Positions 48,999 to 62,757 of a stretch of DNA of 64,000 bases are shown piece by piece. Origin of the DNA: Todiramphus chloris collaris. Lineage: Eukaryota > Chordata > Aves > Coraciiformes > Alcedinidae. The notes below the pieces were generated by a model. That model saw only the letters and a program-made list of their open reading frames with translations, did not search any database and had not been told where the DNA came from. The stretch lies in contig JANVCC010000270.1 in assembly GCA_025345505.1 (NCBI GenBank), positions 1,104,285-1,168,284 of the forward strand. The letters run 5' to 3'. The position numbers were made by a program, and so were the translations under genes. Position 1 is the first letter of the stretch. Each line of letters begins with the position of its first letter.

Positions 48999-51900
48999 CT
49001 AAAAATAAGAAAGGAGGGAGAAATGGTGTTAAAATCCAGGACAGATGTAATGCTATATTGTGACAGCTGGCAAAGAGGGGAGCATGTCACGCAAGCCCTT
49101 CCAAATATTGCCACCCATTTTTTTCATGCTTGTTCCATTCTTCTCATTTTTTTCTGCTTACTGAAACCCAGATTCCTCGGCCAGCTCTGCACTGACAAGG
49201 TCATTTCAGACGGGACTGAGCAGAGACAGCACATTGTGTTACTGCTTGATTTAGCCATCATTTTCAGAACACCAAAGATCAACAAGGAAACATCTGGGAA
49301 CTACTGTAAAGCCATAAACAAGACCCTTGGAGGTTAAAACCCAACTTCTCAGAGCTTTCTGCAGCAGCACAGGAGAGCATATGGTATTACGTGTTATATG
49401 GCAAGTTATGTTATTATTTCTCTATAGTCTACAGCCACAGAGCTTACTGCAGAGGTCTCCTCCTCCCAGCAGACATGCATTTCAGCCTCACCTGTACAAG
49501 GAGATGCCTGCAAAAAGTACTTTTCTTGGCCTCATCATTGAGGGCAAGCCTACCAAACACAGACCAAGCAGAAAACAGAGCTTGTGTCACTTCACCGTGC
49601 CTTAGAGAGCTGACAGTAGTGCTCACAGGGAAACTGTGAGCTCCACCTCCCTCCATCCTGCACCCCCACGAGCAGCTGCAACCTGTCGTTGCACGTGTTG
49701 GTGCATTGCTGACGAGGAGGAAAAGTGATGCTGGCACCCAACATGGGGGCACTTGCTGCAGAGCTTGGCTCTTTTATATCAAAGGAACAGGAGATTTTTG
49801 CATGTCTTACTCATAGGCTCAGTGTTTCTAATTCCCCTTTCCCCCCTCCCTTCCTGTGCCAGGAGAATGATACAAAGCACCAGAGTGCACAGCTATTTTT
49901 AATCAAGAATTGGATCATTATGTGGAGATTTCCAAAATTTTTCAACTTGTCAACTCCCACAAGTTTTCCAGTGGAACTGAGGATCCCTTTCAGCCAGCTC
50001 CATATGCCATTTCCACAAAGAATACACGAACTTGCTTTCCGTAGGCAGCTTTCACAGACCCATTCAGAGCCGCCCGTCAGCTGCAAGCCAGCCAGGCTGG
50101 ATGTCAGCACAATAAAGAGCATTTACATCTCACAACTCAGGCCAGGCTCACATGCTGAACGTGCTTCTATTCGATTATCCCGGCAGACTGTTACCAGCAG
50201 CTATAACATATATTCTATTTACGCATTCATAATCAGGACTTTGGGTTTTGCTTTGCTTAAAGCGGAATGAGATCAATAAAACAAGGGCTGAAGGGATGAA
50301 AAGGAGACACAGTAGTAATTTTGTTAATTTGGGAGGGAACTGGAGGAGTGCACCAGTATGTGTGTCACCATCCACGCCTTTTCAAAGTCCCCCCCACGAA
50401 GGTGCTGTCACAGCTCCTTGCATGAGGCCAGGTTATTTTTTTTCAGCCAGAGCATCACCTCCAAGATTCGGCTTGTTGACATTGACCATTCAGTGGTTTT
50501 AAAACAGAATGTACCAGACTGAAGACAGCGAGGTCAAGGCAGACTGCTCTCCGTCAGCACACAAACCCAGCCCACCAGGGGACGAGCTGCTGCTGGGCTG
50601 GGGGGAACACAGCATCGCTGCCCCGGGGACGGGCGCCGCGCGCGGAACGTGCTGGGCACCGGGGCGGTTGCTGCTGCTGTGCCCGTGTCGGATTCTGTAT
50701 TTATGGAACACAAAGCACTCAGGCAGTTCCGTACCTCACACAAAACCTTAAGTAGAGGGGAAAAAAAACCCCAATGAACTTTGTGTTATCAGTGACCTGC
50801 GCAGACTTTCGCAGCCCCGTTTTCGTAATCTCCAAGCTGTAACTCATACTAATTGGTATTTGTGGAAGTGTTTTGTAGATGAAAGGCATTATGCAAACAC
50901 TCAGAATTAGGAACTTAATTCTCATCACAAGCCTGACCTGCCATTCCCTGATGTTGATTAAGGGAGACCTCAATGCTTAGCATACTTCAGTTCCCTCCTT
51001 CCCCTCCTCCCGCCCTCCGTACCCGAGGTTATCCATCATTAGGACACAGAATTTCTTCTACCATTATACAAGTTATGCAAATGAGTGCTTGCTGCTAATG
51101 AAGAATCAGGAAACCCAAGACCTTCCTGGGCCCACGAAAGCCAACTGAAGCCAGATGAGCTTTCCCGTAAGAGGCACCACCAGCCCCTCCTCCCAGACCC
51201 AGAACTAATCTCCTTCCCCACCATGGCATGCAGCACGTGCCTCAAAGAAAAAAAAAAAAATCAAAGCTCCAGAGCAGCTATCAGCCATGTATTTGGTGAC
51301 CCCGCAGTGTTTTGACAGGATGGTGTCTCAGAGCATAAAAAAAAGCCTTTTATATGTAGACAGAGTTATCTGACTAGCAGTACATGGAAATGCTTGTGAG
51401 GAATTAAACCATATGAAATCTGGCTGGTAAAACAGCCCCGGGTTGATATTTGCTGCCATCCACACTATTCCAGAGAGAGATTTCTGTGCCACAAAAGTCT
51501 CAGCCTACACCGCATGCTATTATCTAGATCAAATGCTAAATGCTGCCTGCACAGGTAAATAATTAGGGATACAAGCAAGCCCCAGGCTTTTGAAGCGTCT
51601 GCCATCCCTGCAGCGTGATACGCAGACGCATCTGGAATATTCCTGACCTCATCAGAGTTCCAGCAGAGGAGAACGCATGGTGTGAGGGCAGGACCTGCCA
51701 CCCTGAGAAGACTGAGCTCTGCTCTTGCAGCTGAGCGAACAGCTCTTCCCACGTTGCTCTTTGCAGGTTCTCTCTTGGTCTAGGGACTTGAATCAGCACA
51801 GACCTTCTTCCTACAGATTTTCCAGGCAGAGCTATCCCAGTGTGAGCCCCAACTGTATTTTGAACCTGGACCACTCAGTTCACTTAGCAAGTGACCTTAA

Positions 51901-53938
51901 TACACTCTACACCTTTGTCATCTACACTTTTAAAAGGCTTCTTGAAAAAAGGAAAAGCAAAGCCCCAAATGCCAACGGTACAAAAAACCCAAAGCACTTT
52001 CTAGTTATCTAAACTGGAAAGGGGAAAACAAGTGTTATGAAAACAGGTTTTGAACAGTTTTATACATAACTCTAATATCCCATGCTCTCGCTTGAGACCG
52101 ACATCCTTTTTTCCTCCCTGTTCTCTTTTCACAGGTACCATTCCCTTCATACCCATCTCTCCACACAACCCACTGTCTTAGCAGAAACTCAGGTTGTGAG
52201 TAAATAGCAAACTAAATCCCATGTAGGTCGTCTTTTGCCAGCCCCAAATGCTAAATGACAAAAGGACCATCCCACACAGGAACTAGTTACATCAGACGGC
52301 GAGGACGGGAACTGAAGAGGAGCACAAGGACAGGCTTTGGTGATAGCAAACCACATCCTTTCTGGTCACCCACAAAAGGGCAAGGGGGTCACTGTTTCCT
52401 CCAGCCACCAAGTTGCCCTTTTTCTCCTTTGTGCTGCAACTGGAAACCAGATTCTCGTAAGATCCCCTAAACTCATTAGACAAAAGGGAGAAAAACACCT
52501 CATTTTTTCTGTCGGGGTAATTTCATGCTGCATTAGCTCAGCTAAGCACCTTGCAGAGTTGGTCTGACCAGTGCACAGGGCAGCACAAAGCACATGCTGG
52601 GGACAGAAATGGGTGATGGAAGAGCAGGATGCTCCTTTCCGTGGCAGAGAGCTGCTAAATCTGCTCACTGCAAATCTCTCTCAAAGCCAGCGCCTTAGGC
52701 AACAAGTTGTTCAATTATTTGTGACTTAGTTGTCAATTATAGCAGCGTTTTCCTAACTTGGGAATAAATCTACTTTCTCCACACTGATTCCTTTTTAGGA
52801 AAGCTGGGCCAGATCCCTCACTCATTTCCCCACTACACTTTCTATGTGTTGTTAGAGCCCTGTTTTACTTTGGCATTTTAATCAGATTCAACTGTATTCC
52901 ATCACGCGCGTCCCCTGCTTCACTCAGAAGCCACCGCGCCTCACTTGCCTAAAAGCTTTTAGTGACTATTCAAGAATTAAGATGCAATTTTGCTATGAAT
53001 GCTTGAGACAAATTATTGCACAGCTGCAGGGGACCTTTTCTCTCCCAACCGACTGGTGAGCTGCTGAGGCTTTGTACGATTTCCCTAATAGGCAACTCTT
53101 CCTCCTTTCCCATTTGAATGACTGGCAAATGAGTTAACCTGGGGCCATTTAAAGCACCAGCATTGGCAACTGTGCTGGAAGCCACTGGAACGACTGGGAC
53201 GGCATCGCAGAGCTATTGTTTCTGATGCTGCAAGTTTCCATTGAAATCACTTGAGTCACGCCTTTAATTATTCCCACCCCCCCTGCTTTTGCACTACAAG
53301 ACCCTTTCTTCAGATAAAGGCTGAACTCTGTGTAACCGGGGTATCCTCAATGTTTTCACCACTGCAATTTAAAGAGTTGCACTCTATGCTTTTAAATTTA
53401 ACACCCCAATATTAAGAGTGCATCAGTCAGCGATTCCCTAACACTACAGCGGAATGTTTGCTTAACGAGAACTTCCAAAATAGAACAATGGAAAGGGTTG
53501 TGGAAAAAGCCACCAAAAGATACCGTGTAAGCACAAGGTCGACATTAAACTGGTCCTGTATTCAGTCAAATCAGTGCCGCTTCCAATTTCTTTTGGCCCT
53601 ATCTCTCAGTTAAAAAAAGAAACCCCTAACCTAAAGGCTTCACTTACAGCATTAGAAAGTACTTAATTCTGTAGTAGTGTTACAGCTGTAATAAATTGTG
53701 TCAGCAGGAAATAACTAAGCCAACTATCAAACAGTTTATTTATGTTATTTACCTTGATATAAATTACTCAGTTTAAGCAATTAATGGGCAGCTTTAAAAT
53801 ATTTATCATGTTTCTTTTGGAACCTGAAAAACCATTATACAGAAGTTCTCTATTTATATAAAGTAGAAGAAAATCAAACCAATATTTAATATTGTTATTT
53901 ATTTATAGTTACGTTGCATTAATAGATTTTTCACTTAC
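48999..53938 (-). other. SLC22A23 intron 2
   Basis: This 4,940-bp intron splits MFS motif A between exons 2 and 3. It has no recognisable transposon. A small CpG-dense patch lies at about 50580-50700. The 53.6-53.9 kb part next to exon 2 is AT-rich. Confidence 0.85.
50580..50700. promoter_or_regulatory. Small CpG-dense patch in intron 2
   Basis: A short stretch with ggcgccgcgcgcggaac and flanking ggggcgg and gggacggg. It is too short for a full CpG island, but CpG is far denser than in the neighbouring intron. Role unknown. Confidence 0.3.
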
Positions 53939-54042
53939 CAGTCAGCTATACATCCTGTTATTAAGTGGCCGAAGATTAATCCTACCAGGAGGGAGAATTT
54001 AGCAATGTGCACTTTCCAGGCAGAGTCACAAACAAGATCCCA
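53939..54042 (-). CDS. SLC22A23: SLC22A23 coding exon 2
   Basis: This 104-nt exon starts in phase 0 at a Trp codon and encodes 34 residues plus two bases of a Trp codon completed by the next exon. It begins WDLVCDSAW, the SLC22-typical stretch closing the large extracellular loop before TM2, and continues through TM2 (FSLLVGLIFGHLITG) to CIADW. That end is the first half of MFS motif A, whose second half (GRRPV) opens the next exon. The donor is gtaagt. The acceptor is cag preceded by cttc and 21 uninterrupted T on the minus strand (A run 54050-54070). From memory, human SLC22A23 differs by a few conservative residues. Because it starts at a codon boundary, the preceding exon should end with a complete codon (Lys in human), which lies outside the window. 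Confidence 0.96.
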
Positions 54043-54049
54043 CTGGAAG

Positions 54050-54070
54050 AAAAAAAAAAAAAAAAAAAAA
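54050..54070. repeat. A21 homopolymer at exon 2 acceptor
   Basis: Twenty-one A on the plus strand. On the transcribed strand this is a U21 polypyrimidine tract ending seven bases upstream of exon 2. Confidence 0.95.
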
Positions 54071-54916
54071 GACAGGTAAATTGAAATAAATTGGTTTCTC
54101 AACTGTGTTTAAACACACTAACATTGGCATAGAGTGGCTTCTGAATTTCAGTCCTAGCACGAGCACATCGGGACGACAGAGGAAAGCTTTCCCCCGTAAG
54201 TCAATCCCCAGGTCCCAAGAAGCAAGTTAAAGACTCATTTACTTCAGTGAGTTCTTTCAGACCCTTAATTCAAAAATGACAATACCCAGCACTTGTCTCC
54301 CCACAGGAGTTCAGACTGAGGGGTGCATCTCCTTCAGATGCTGGCAGTACTGCTGGAGCTGCAGCATCTCGCTGTAGCAGCCCCAGCCAACTCCAGCCAG
54401 AGCCCCGTGAAGCCCACTGGTTGCAAACCCAACAATTTAAGAGCAGGTTCTCCGACTGACCACCTCGGGGCTGTGTGGAGACACGGGGAAAGCAGCTGCT
54501 TGGCCACAGGCTCCCGATGGCCAGCAGCTCCAGGATCCCACGGACAAAGCATCAAGACAGCTTTGCTTTCAGAAAAGCATCCCGAGTGCCCAGGTGGTAG
54601 AAGGGGAAGAAAACTAACTAATGGCATGACTCCTCAGGACACGGCCTGGCATGGAGCTGGACAGGGCAGCCAGAGATCTCAACGCAGCCTTGGGACAGCA
54701 GCTCCCATAGCAACGTTTCACAGCTCAGAGATCAGACCGAGGCTGAACCTCCACACTAAAGCTACCTCTGATGTTGAAATTACTCTTTCTGTTCAAAGGG
54801 AAAATGGATCATTTGAGGCACCTCATCGTGAGAGTACTGGCTCATTCCCATGAGAAAGATGGGAACAACAAGGTTTCTCATGAGGCTTCCCTAAACTCCA
54901 AGACATCTTGCTTTGA

Positions 54917-55115
54917 AGCATTGGACTGAGACTCAGGAGAACCAGGATGCACTCCTGGCTTTAGCCCAACTGCCTCATTGCCCTCAGACATGCAACTTAA
55001 TCTCCTATTTCAAGTGTGGATAGTACTATTATACCCTTGAATAAACGTAGGGAGATGTGCTTGTTCGTGGCTTGCAAAGTGTTCAAATATTAATGGCAAT
55101 GGGAGCCATACACAT
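54917..55115 (+). mobile_element. MIR/CORE-SINE-like relic
   Basis: The order of blocks follows the amniote MIR/CORE-SINE pattern. It opens with ttggactgagactcaggaga, then cctggctttagcccaactgc where the element has 'ctctgccactgac...', then acttaatctcc, then a tagtactattataccc stretch where the element has 'ataatagtacctacc'. It closes with caatgggagccatac, like the 'gatgggggccatat' end. It is diverged and has no pol III box I would trust. Confidence 0.6.
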
Positions 55116-58100
55116 CGCGTGAAAGATAAGCATGGTTACATTTGGAGAGCCAGGCACTCCAGAACAAAAACTCTGCAGAAAAAGCAGCTGGTTTGTGTAA
55201 TGCAATCGTAGCAGCCCTCCTGACACCAGCAGCTGAAGTTCCGGGGCCAAACACGCAAAGCAGAAGTGAACAATTTATTTTTAAAAGTCAGATGCGACTT
55301 CTAAGGAAAGCTCCCCTTCAAAGAGCTTGAGGAGCTGCGCTGCTTTCAAGCATTTCCAGGACACACAGGAGGCTTCCACAAAAAAGCCTGGTTCCCATTC
55401 AGCACCCTGGTTCCACACCACAGGAGAGGTCCTCCCTACCAGACACCACCTTGCCAAAAAGCACGGCACTTTAGTGGCCAAAAGAAACACGCCAGCTTTC
55501 AGGCTCAGCCTTTCTGCTTTAGTTAAACATATTTTTGAGTTCCTCACTTGTAGAAATTGAGACATCTATCTGAGCCTCCAACCTACAGACCGAAGGCACT
55601 AAGGAACCAAAAAGCAAGCATTTTCCCCACCCAATAGCTGCGCATTATTTGCAGCAAACAGGTCAGCAAGGCAGTGAGAATTGCTCTCCAAAGGCACTGG
55701 CTTTCTGTAAGTATTTAGCAAGTGGGGGAAAGGCAAATCCTTATATTTGCAATTGCAGAACTGATCTCCCGTGAGCAAAGAAAAACATCGTCCCAGTTGA
55801 GGCACAAACACCACAGCATTCAGGAGGTGCATCTGAGCTCCAGGCAGGCTTTCAAATGCTTCAGGTTCATTTTCACGGTTCAGGTGTATACGGCTGCCTC
55901 AAACCCAGAAATCGGTTTTGTTTGTAGAGAACAAATTAAGATCAGTCATCTTTTTTAAAGGCTCTCCCTACAAGTTGTTAATTGGCAGTTGTATTGCCAT
56001 CAGAGGAACAGCAATGCCATCCAAGGACAAGAAGAAAAGCAGGTATCCTGGTGCCTTTTCATTTTCACAGCTCACTCGTGCTAGTCGAGGAAGCCTCGCA
56101 CGAGCCCAGGGCAGGGAGCGCGCAGCATCAGCTGGCACGGAAGGGAAGGTTCATGGCTGGAAGGGCCAAAAGTCTCATGAAGGGCTGTTGTGAAATTTCA
56201 GGCTAGGACAACAGATGTCAAACCACATTGGCACACTGGCACCCAGAGCCAGGGTTTACGATTGATGTTTTCTCCTGCTTCTATCAGCACGTCCTTCAGT
56301 GATGCCTAAAATGCACCTGCTCCTTGCGATAACTTATCTGCGAGTCATCGCTTGGTGGGTTGGTCATTTTTAAGGCTATTGCCCAACTCCCAGGCTGCTC
56401 TGAAAAATAAAACCAGGCATTTCCTTGCAAACCCCGCGCCTGGCCCTTTCCTGCCCTGGGTTAAGCCCTCGCTCTGCAGCCAGCACAAATCAGAGCTGAG
56501 CCCCCACGCCCCCAGACAGACACTGGCAGCCCTTGACCTTTCCTTGCTCTCCCAAACCCTCCGCGCTCGTAAATAGGGAAATGGTGAAATATTTCAACAG
56601 TTGCTTTAGCGCAAACTTCCAGAGAATCTGCCATGACCTCAAATTGCTCTCTCAGTACTAAGAGCTCAGTCAAGCATACTCTGGTTTTTCTTTTCCAGCA
56701 GCTGTCACAAACCAGAGACATGGTTGCCATGAAGCTCCTCTCCAAAGTAAATGAGGCAGGACAGCAGCGGGTGCCACCGACGGCGGCGGGACAGCAGTGG
56801 GTGCCAGCACCAGGGCATTCGTCTCGCAAGGAGGCAGAAGAATAAGGAGCGGGAACAAAAGAAAAATGGATGCTGCAGTCATCAGCAGCCTCCGGGAAAG
56901 ATGACATTAATAGGACAAAATACATATTTAATAGCTAGCGTATCGTCCTCACCCATCTCCACCCGGCAGCAGAGCAAGCCAGCCAGGCTCTGTCACACTG
57001 AGAGTGCAGGAATTGTGCTGGAGCCCTGCTCTGCCCCTTCCCCAGGAAAAGCCCGAGGCAGAGGACTGCAGCCGCAGCTCCGAAGAGCCAGAAGGAGAGC
57101 AGGACCCATGGTGCGGGACCAACGCTGCCTCTCCCCGCACGCACACCTGGGCTCAGCAGAGCAGTGTCCTCCACGCGTGCCGTGGGTGCCCGGAGCTGTG
57201 GCAGGTCCCGCCGAGCGTGCCAGCAGTTTCACCCCGCGAGAGCGACACTCGGGTTCGCTCCATGGAGAGAGGAGTGACGGGTTCCTGTGCCCCGGCAGAA
57301 CAGAACAGCGGGCTGGGCAGCGCTGATGGCAGTTCAAGCGGCACCCCAAGCAAATCTGCACCAGGAGATTGTCTTGGCTGGAGACTAGACAGTGCAACCC
57401 TCTACTGCCTCCTGCAAAAGGCAGATTAACCTGTTACAAGCAGGGAGACCATCAAATCCTGTAACTGCTCTGGCTGAATGTCCTGGGGTCCCCCTTGGGT
57501 GTTAAGAGTCTGCAGACTGAAGGAAGGATGCTGCTAAAGGTACAGAGCTCCCCGGGATTTCCCTCTGTGCCCCTGGGCTTTGTCTGTCATTCCATCCTCC
57601 ATACATCCTTCTCCTGCAAGAGATCTGATAAAGTGACTTTCTAAACCAATAGTACTCTGTTGTTACTCAGAAACAAAAACAATTAGATAAAATATTCTGG
57701 TGAAAAGGGAGCATTTGAAAGAAAAACAAGCCAAAGTTTTTTTGTAGCAGTAGAGCAATGTAGGGAATTCACCACCCCTGTAGCCCTGTGTTATCTCCCA
57801 AGTGTTTTTTTTCGTGTTGTGACAGCATTTTTTATTTTTTTCTGAAGCTTAAGGATTCACACCTTCAGGATCCTGATGTTGAATTGATCCCCGTGAGTCA
57901 CCACCCGCACTGTGAGTCACTGCGCTCTGCACCGAGACGGAGGATGCTTGGGAGGACATCCAGCAGAAGGTAACGTGCCCAACAAGGAACCCTCCTGTAG
58001 CTTCCTTACAAGGGGTGACAACCTGGACAGGGCTCAGCAAGTCATTATCTGCACTGGAAGTAAGTTACAGAAGTCGTAAGTGTAAAATCTGCAGCATGTT

Positions 58101-61100
58101 TGTTACTACATGAGCTGCCTCGACGACAGGCTCCTGCCCCGTGAAAGCACTTGTCCCGAGGCCACAGTGCTGTCGGTGTCATCTACGCACACCCAACACC
58201 CGCTGCAAAAAAGGTCATAGTAAGATGCCTACCAAGGATTGGCTTGTTCTACCTCTACCCTGACTGCATGGAAAAGTGCAGGGCAGACCCTCCTGTCCTA
58301 AAAAGAGCAGAGCGACAGAGGGAGAGGTGTCACCGAGGTCCACGAGTGTTGGGTCTCCCCTTTCTTTGTTACTCTCCCTCCTGCTACACCTTTTTATAAC
58401 CAAACCCTGCCAGTTGTCTCTGCACTGCACTCGAATCCAACTTCTACATAAATATCTCCTCCCGTGAGAGCTTAAATTTATGATGCCTTCAGATTCTCCC
58501 GTGTTAAGAAAAAAGAAAAAAGAACCACAATGTTGTTTTTCAAATGAATGAAATAATACTAAAAGCCCCAAAGTTACGCTTTTCAAATACATAACAAAAA
58601 GCAGAACAGCCTCCAGATACTTATTCCTGGAGGAAAAGCTCCAAGTAGCAGACCAAGCACTTAAGCACTACAAAAAAACCCAAACAACAGACACAAAAGG
58701 AAAAAAGTCAGTACTTCTACCATAAGACACCCACCACTGCTGCCTTTTCCCGGAGCTAGACTACCCGAGCAGTACTCAGAGGTACAGCCACAGCAGGATT
58801 CCCCCCAGGCTGCTAGAGGACAACACTCCCCTCCTCTCCTCCTCAGCCCCCTGGCCAAAGATGATGCTCTGCCTGCACTTTTAACATCGAGGAAAGCGCG
58901 CAGGTTCCAGACAAAGGGTGTGCTGCTCGACTCTGCCGAGAAGAACGGCGCGGTTAAACCACGCCGAGGAGGCTGCAGGAGGAGCCTCCCGGGGGATGTG
59001 CCAGCCCAACTGCAACACAAAGTTGGGGTGCTTTTGCTGCCGCAGGTATCGCTGCATCTGCCCCTCAGCCGTGGCAGCAACAACAGCATTCCAACTGCTG
59101 AACCTTCGAGGTGCAAAGTGCGGATGGCTCCTCAGTCCTGAGATCACGGTGGACAAAGCACGCCCGATCCTCTGTTTCGGTGTCAATAAAGTGTTCGAGA
59201 GAACCCCTGGCATTTTTTTGACCAGCTGGGTGGAAGTATCAAGGTCACATTTCAAAAGGGGGACATGAAGAGTAAAATAAAAAATAAAATAATCAACCCA
59301 GATGACTTGAGAAGAAGGCATAAACACAAACGATTTCCTCTTTCTTTGACCAGCCACACTGAGAAACAAACATCTCCAAACTACAACTTTCCTTACATTT
59401 TTACTGGACACAGCTGGCCTTACCTGGAAAACAGAAGAGTCGTTTAAAAACAAAACAAAACAGAAACCACAACAAGAACATAACAGAAGGAAAAAACCAA
59501 GCCATTTGTTGAGAGGTTTTGCTGTTTGTTTTCTTTGACCAGCCACTCGAAGCCCACACCACCTACCCTGGAATGCCTCGACCCACAACACAGTCAACAC
59601 CTGACTTTTAAGCTGCCTCTTCTGTGCATGATTCTAGACCTCCAAGTGCTGAGCACACGATAAAGCTGGAGAAAACTGGAAAGTGGATGCTTTTGCTGAA
59701 AATCTTCAGCTGTGCCAGGGTGCTTAGGACCTCTTAAAGATAAATCCTTCTAAAACAAATTTCTACTGAGCAGGTACACCCTGGAATTTTGAGAGGTTTA
59801 CAACTGGGACAGGTTTGCAAGAGCTTTTACTCAGGTAGCAAGAGATCCTGTCAGTAGCAGAGCATCACCCTCGGCTCAACATCTGCCTCCTTCCCATTCC
59901 TGACACATGCAGTGTCCCTATTCCTGTATCCTGGAGCTTGCTGACTCGAGATACGAGGGTTTGCTTTGTTTAGCTTCTTCCAATTCATTTTTCCTACGGT
60001 GGGAACAACCTTTTCTGCACTTTTTATTCTCAGAAACCACTAAACCACTTCTGACCATGGCAGGCACCTGTCAGGGAAAGCTCCAGCTCAGGAAAATCTC
60101 TCATGAAGAGTGACCACAAGGTCACAAACGTAGGAACTGGCAGGCTGCTTTACCTACAGACGTGGCCAACCACCTGGGCAAGGCACCATTTGAAGAGTAA
60201 AGCAAAGAAACTACTTTTGACTACTACCACAAACCCAAAGGTTTTGGGGACATGGGGAGGGAGGGCAGCAGGGAGAAAGAGGAGAGGGCGTGTGAGCCAG
60301 AGGACACGTGCTTAGCAATCTTCCAAGAAAGATCTAATTAGATTGTGCAGCATCGTACGAAAGCAGCTTCACGTACCTGTGAAAACAGTTTCCGTCCCTG
60401 CACAACAGCCCAGGACAGTGTGGCTGAAACACACCCTTCAGAACTGCATTTTCTGACACGCGTGACTTGGCTGTGAAATTTGCACATTCATTGTTGAAGC
60501 TCATGGTTTTTCAGCGTGGTATGTGTTTCAGCCTGAAAGAGCTGTCCTGCTCACACCCAGTATGTGCATGGCCCTGCTGCCAGCCGAGCTGCACCGCACA
60601 AACCTGCTTGTCTGGGGTCCTGTCCAACACCTTCAGCCTTGGGTCACCTTTAGGGGCCATCTCCCCAGCATCGTGTGACAGCTTCAACAACGCTGCGGTC
60701 ACAACACACCCAAAACTTCAGATACGCAAAAGGACGCAAGCCGACTTTGCTTCAGAGCCAGTAAACTAACCTAGAAAAGACTCTGAATTGAACACTCTGC
60801 ACTAAATTATTCTTCAGTCCATGCCAATATGCAAAAAAGACCCTCCTGGCTCCCCACCGAGCGCATCCGCAGTGCCCCAGGGTAACGAAGTGCCACCTGA
60901 AACACCACGAACCTGGGGAAGTGTCATCTACCCTTAGACTTCACACTTGAATCAGGAGCAATTAGCTTTTCTGTTCTCAGCCTTGCTCTCGTCACAGATC
61001 TGTTCCTTTTCCCCACTGGGAGAGGGAAGAGGGAAGTTTGCTAAGTAAATAATCATCACTAACATGCCAACAATTAAAATATGATTTGTTAATCATATGA

Positions 61101-62757
61101 CAGTCCTCTAAATACTCAACACGATTAAATCGATTTCAGCAGCATCCATATACCAGCCACTTCTCCCATCTACTTTTATTTTCAGTAGCAGGAGTTCCCT
61201 TTATTCTGAGGCATTTTGATGTCCGCCAGCCTTCGCACTCCCCAGATTAGTCAACGAACTGGTTTCTCAGCTGATGCAATCTGCTTTGCTTTCTCCATCT
61301 CCATAATGCCATCTAACATCAAAGAGCTGGGAGACAAATCTCTCTTGCAGCTTTCATGAACGCTACATTCATAATTTTCCAGAGAGCAGGATCAGGATAT
61401 TTCCACCTCTCCGCTGCAATTAAGTATCTCCTCTACACATATTCTGGCATCATTAGGATGTCACAAAACTGATTTTAACTTTAAACTTCTTCTTTGCTCT
61501 AAGACCTGTAGCCATTTGCTTCCCTCCGGCTGCACAAAAAGACCAGGAGCAGCAATGCCCACCACAATCGATGGAGACACACAGAACAACAATTTCCAAG
61601 GGCCATCCCTCTGTTTTCAGCTGGCAACAACCCTTATTCGGAACAAAGCATGTGCTGCTGGGACTCACTTCACAATCAAGCTAAATAAAAAGTTAAACTA
61701 GTTTTCAGACTTCTATTTAGAACAGGTCTAAGCACTATAAATAGAAGCCATATGCAAAAAAACCCCTAACTCTTTAGCTAAATATTAACATTCACCATCA
61801 TCTGATTATCGAAAACAAGTTAACACTTTGAGGACTGGTATTTTTCAGGCTGCCAAAACCATGCATTTTTCCACTTTATTTTAAGATTTACTACCTTTAA
61901 AAGATTTATTTAAGCTTAACTACCTTTAATCTAAGCTTTACTATCTTATTGGGCTCTGTTAAAAATCATGGGGGAAAAAAACCCCTTGAAAATGTCAAGC
62001 ATGGCGTAAAACTCTGGAACGGAGAAGGGGGAAGGAGGAAGCCATTCCTCAGGAGAAATACTCACTCATAGCTGCCGTAGATAAAAAAGATCAGACACCT
62101 GAATTTTGACATGCAATTATTGCTGCCCTGACCCTGCCCTCTCATCATCTGAGGACCACGGCTATTGTAACTCAGGCGGGAAGAAAGGGAGAGGGAGAAA
62201 AATCAGGGTCTGGTACTAATTCAGACTTAAATAAATACTAAGGGGAAGGAAGAAAGGAGAAAAATATTCTACTTGTTTTACAAATCAAAATATGAAACTG
62301 GTTTGTCAAGCTTGTACTGCTGAAGCAGACGTGTTTTACACGGCCCTGGGAGACAGAGCAGGGGAAAGGTCCTAGTGTTTAATTTCCATTCCCTGTCCTG
62401 AACAGGGCATTGCACCATTGTCTACACGCCCGTGGACTTTGGTCAGGAGGCCAAGAGGAGACCAGGCAGCTCCAGAGTGCTGCAGGGTAACAGGAAGACA
62501 GTACTTGAGTCTAGATTAATTCCTCCACAACTGGCTGAAAAACCTCTCCCAGGGAACCTAAACCTGCGGGCAAGGGTACCCATAAATCACACGCTGCTGC
62601 ACAAGGTGAAGGTACCGCTTCCCTACATCCCAAGTGGCATTCCTGGTTCTCCTGGTGTTGATACTGGTGGATCTCAGTGGGCGTCTCAGAAACGAGTGCT
62701 GGGATATAGGCATCTATTTAGTCTTTCATTCTTGTGTTTCAATAGAACAACTGGCAT

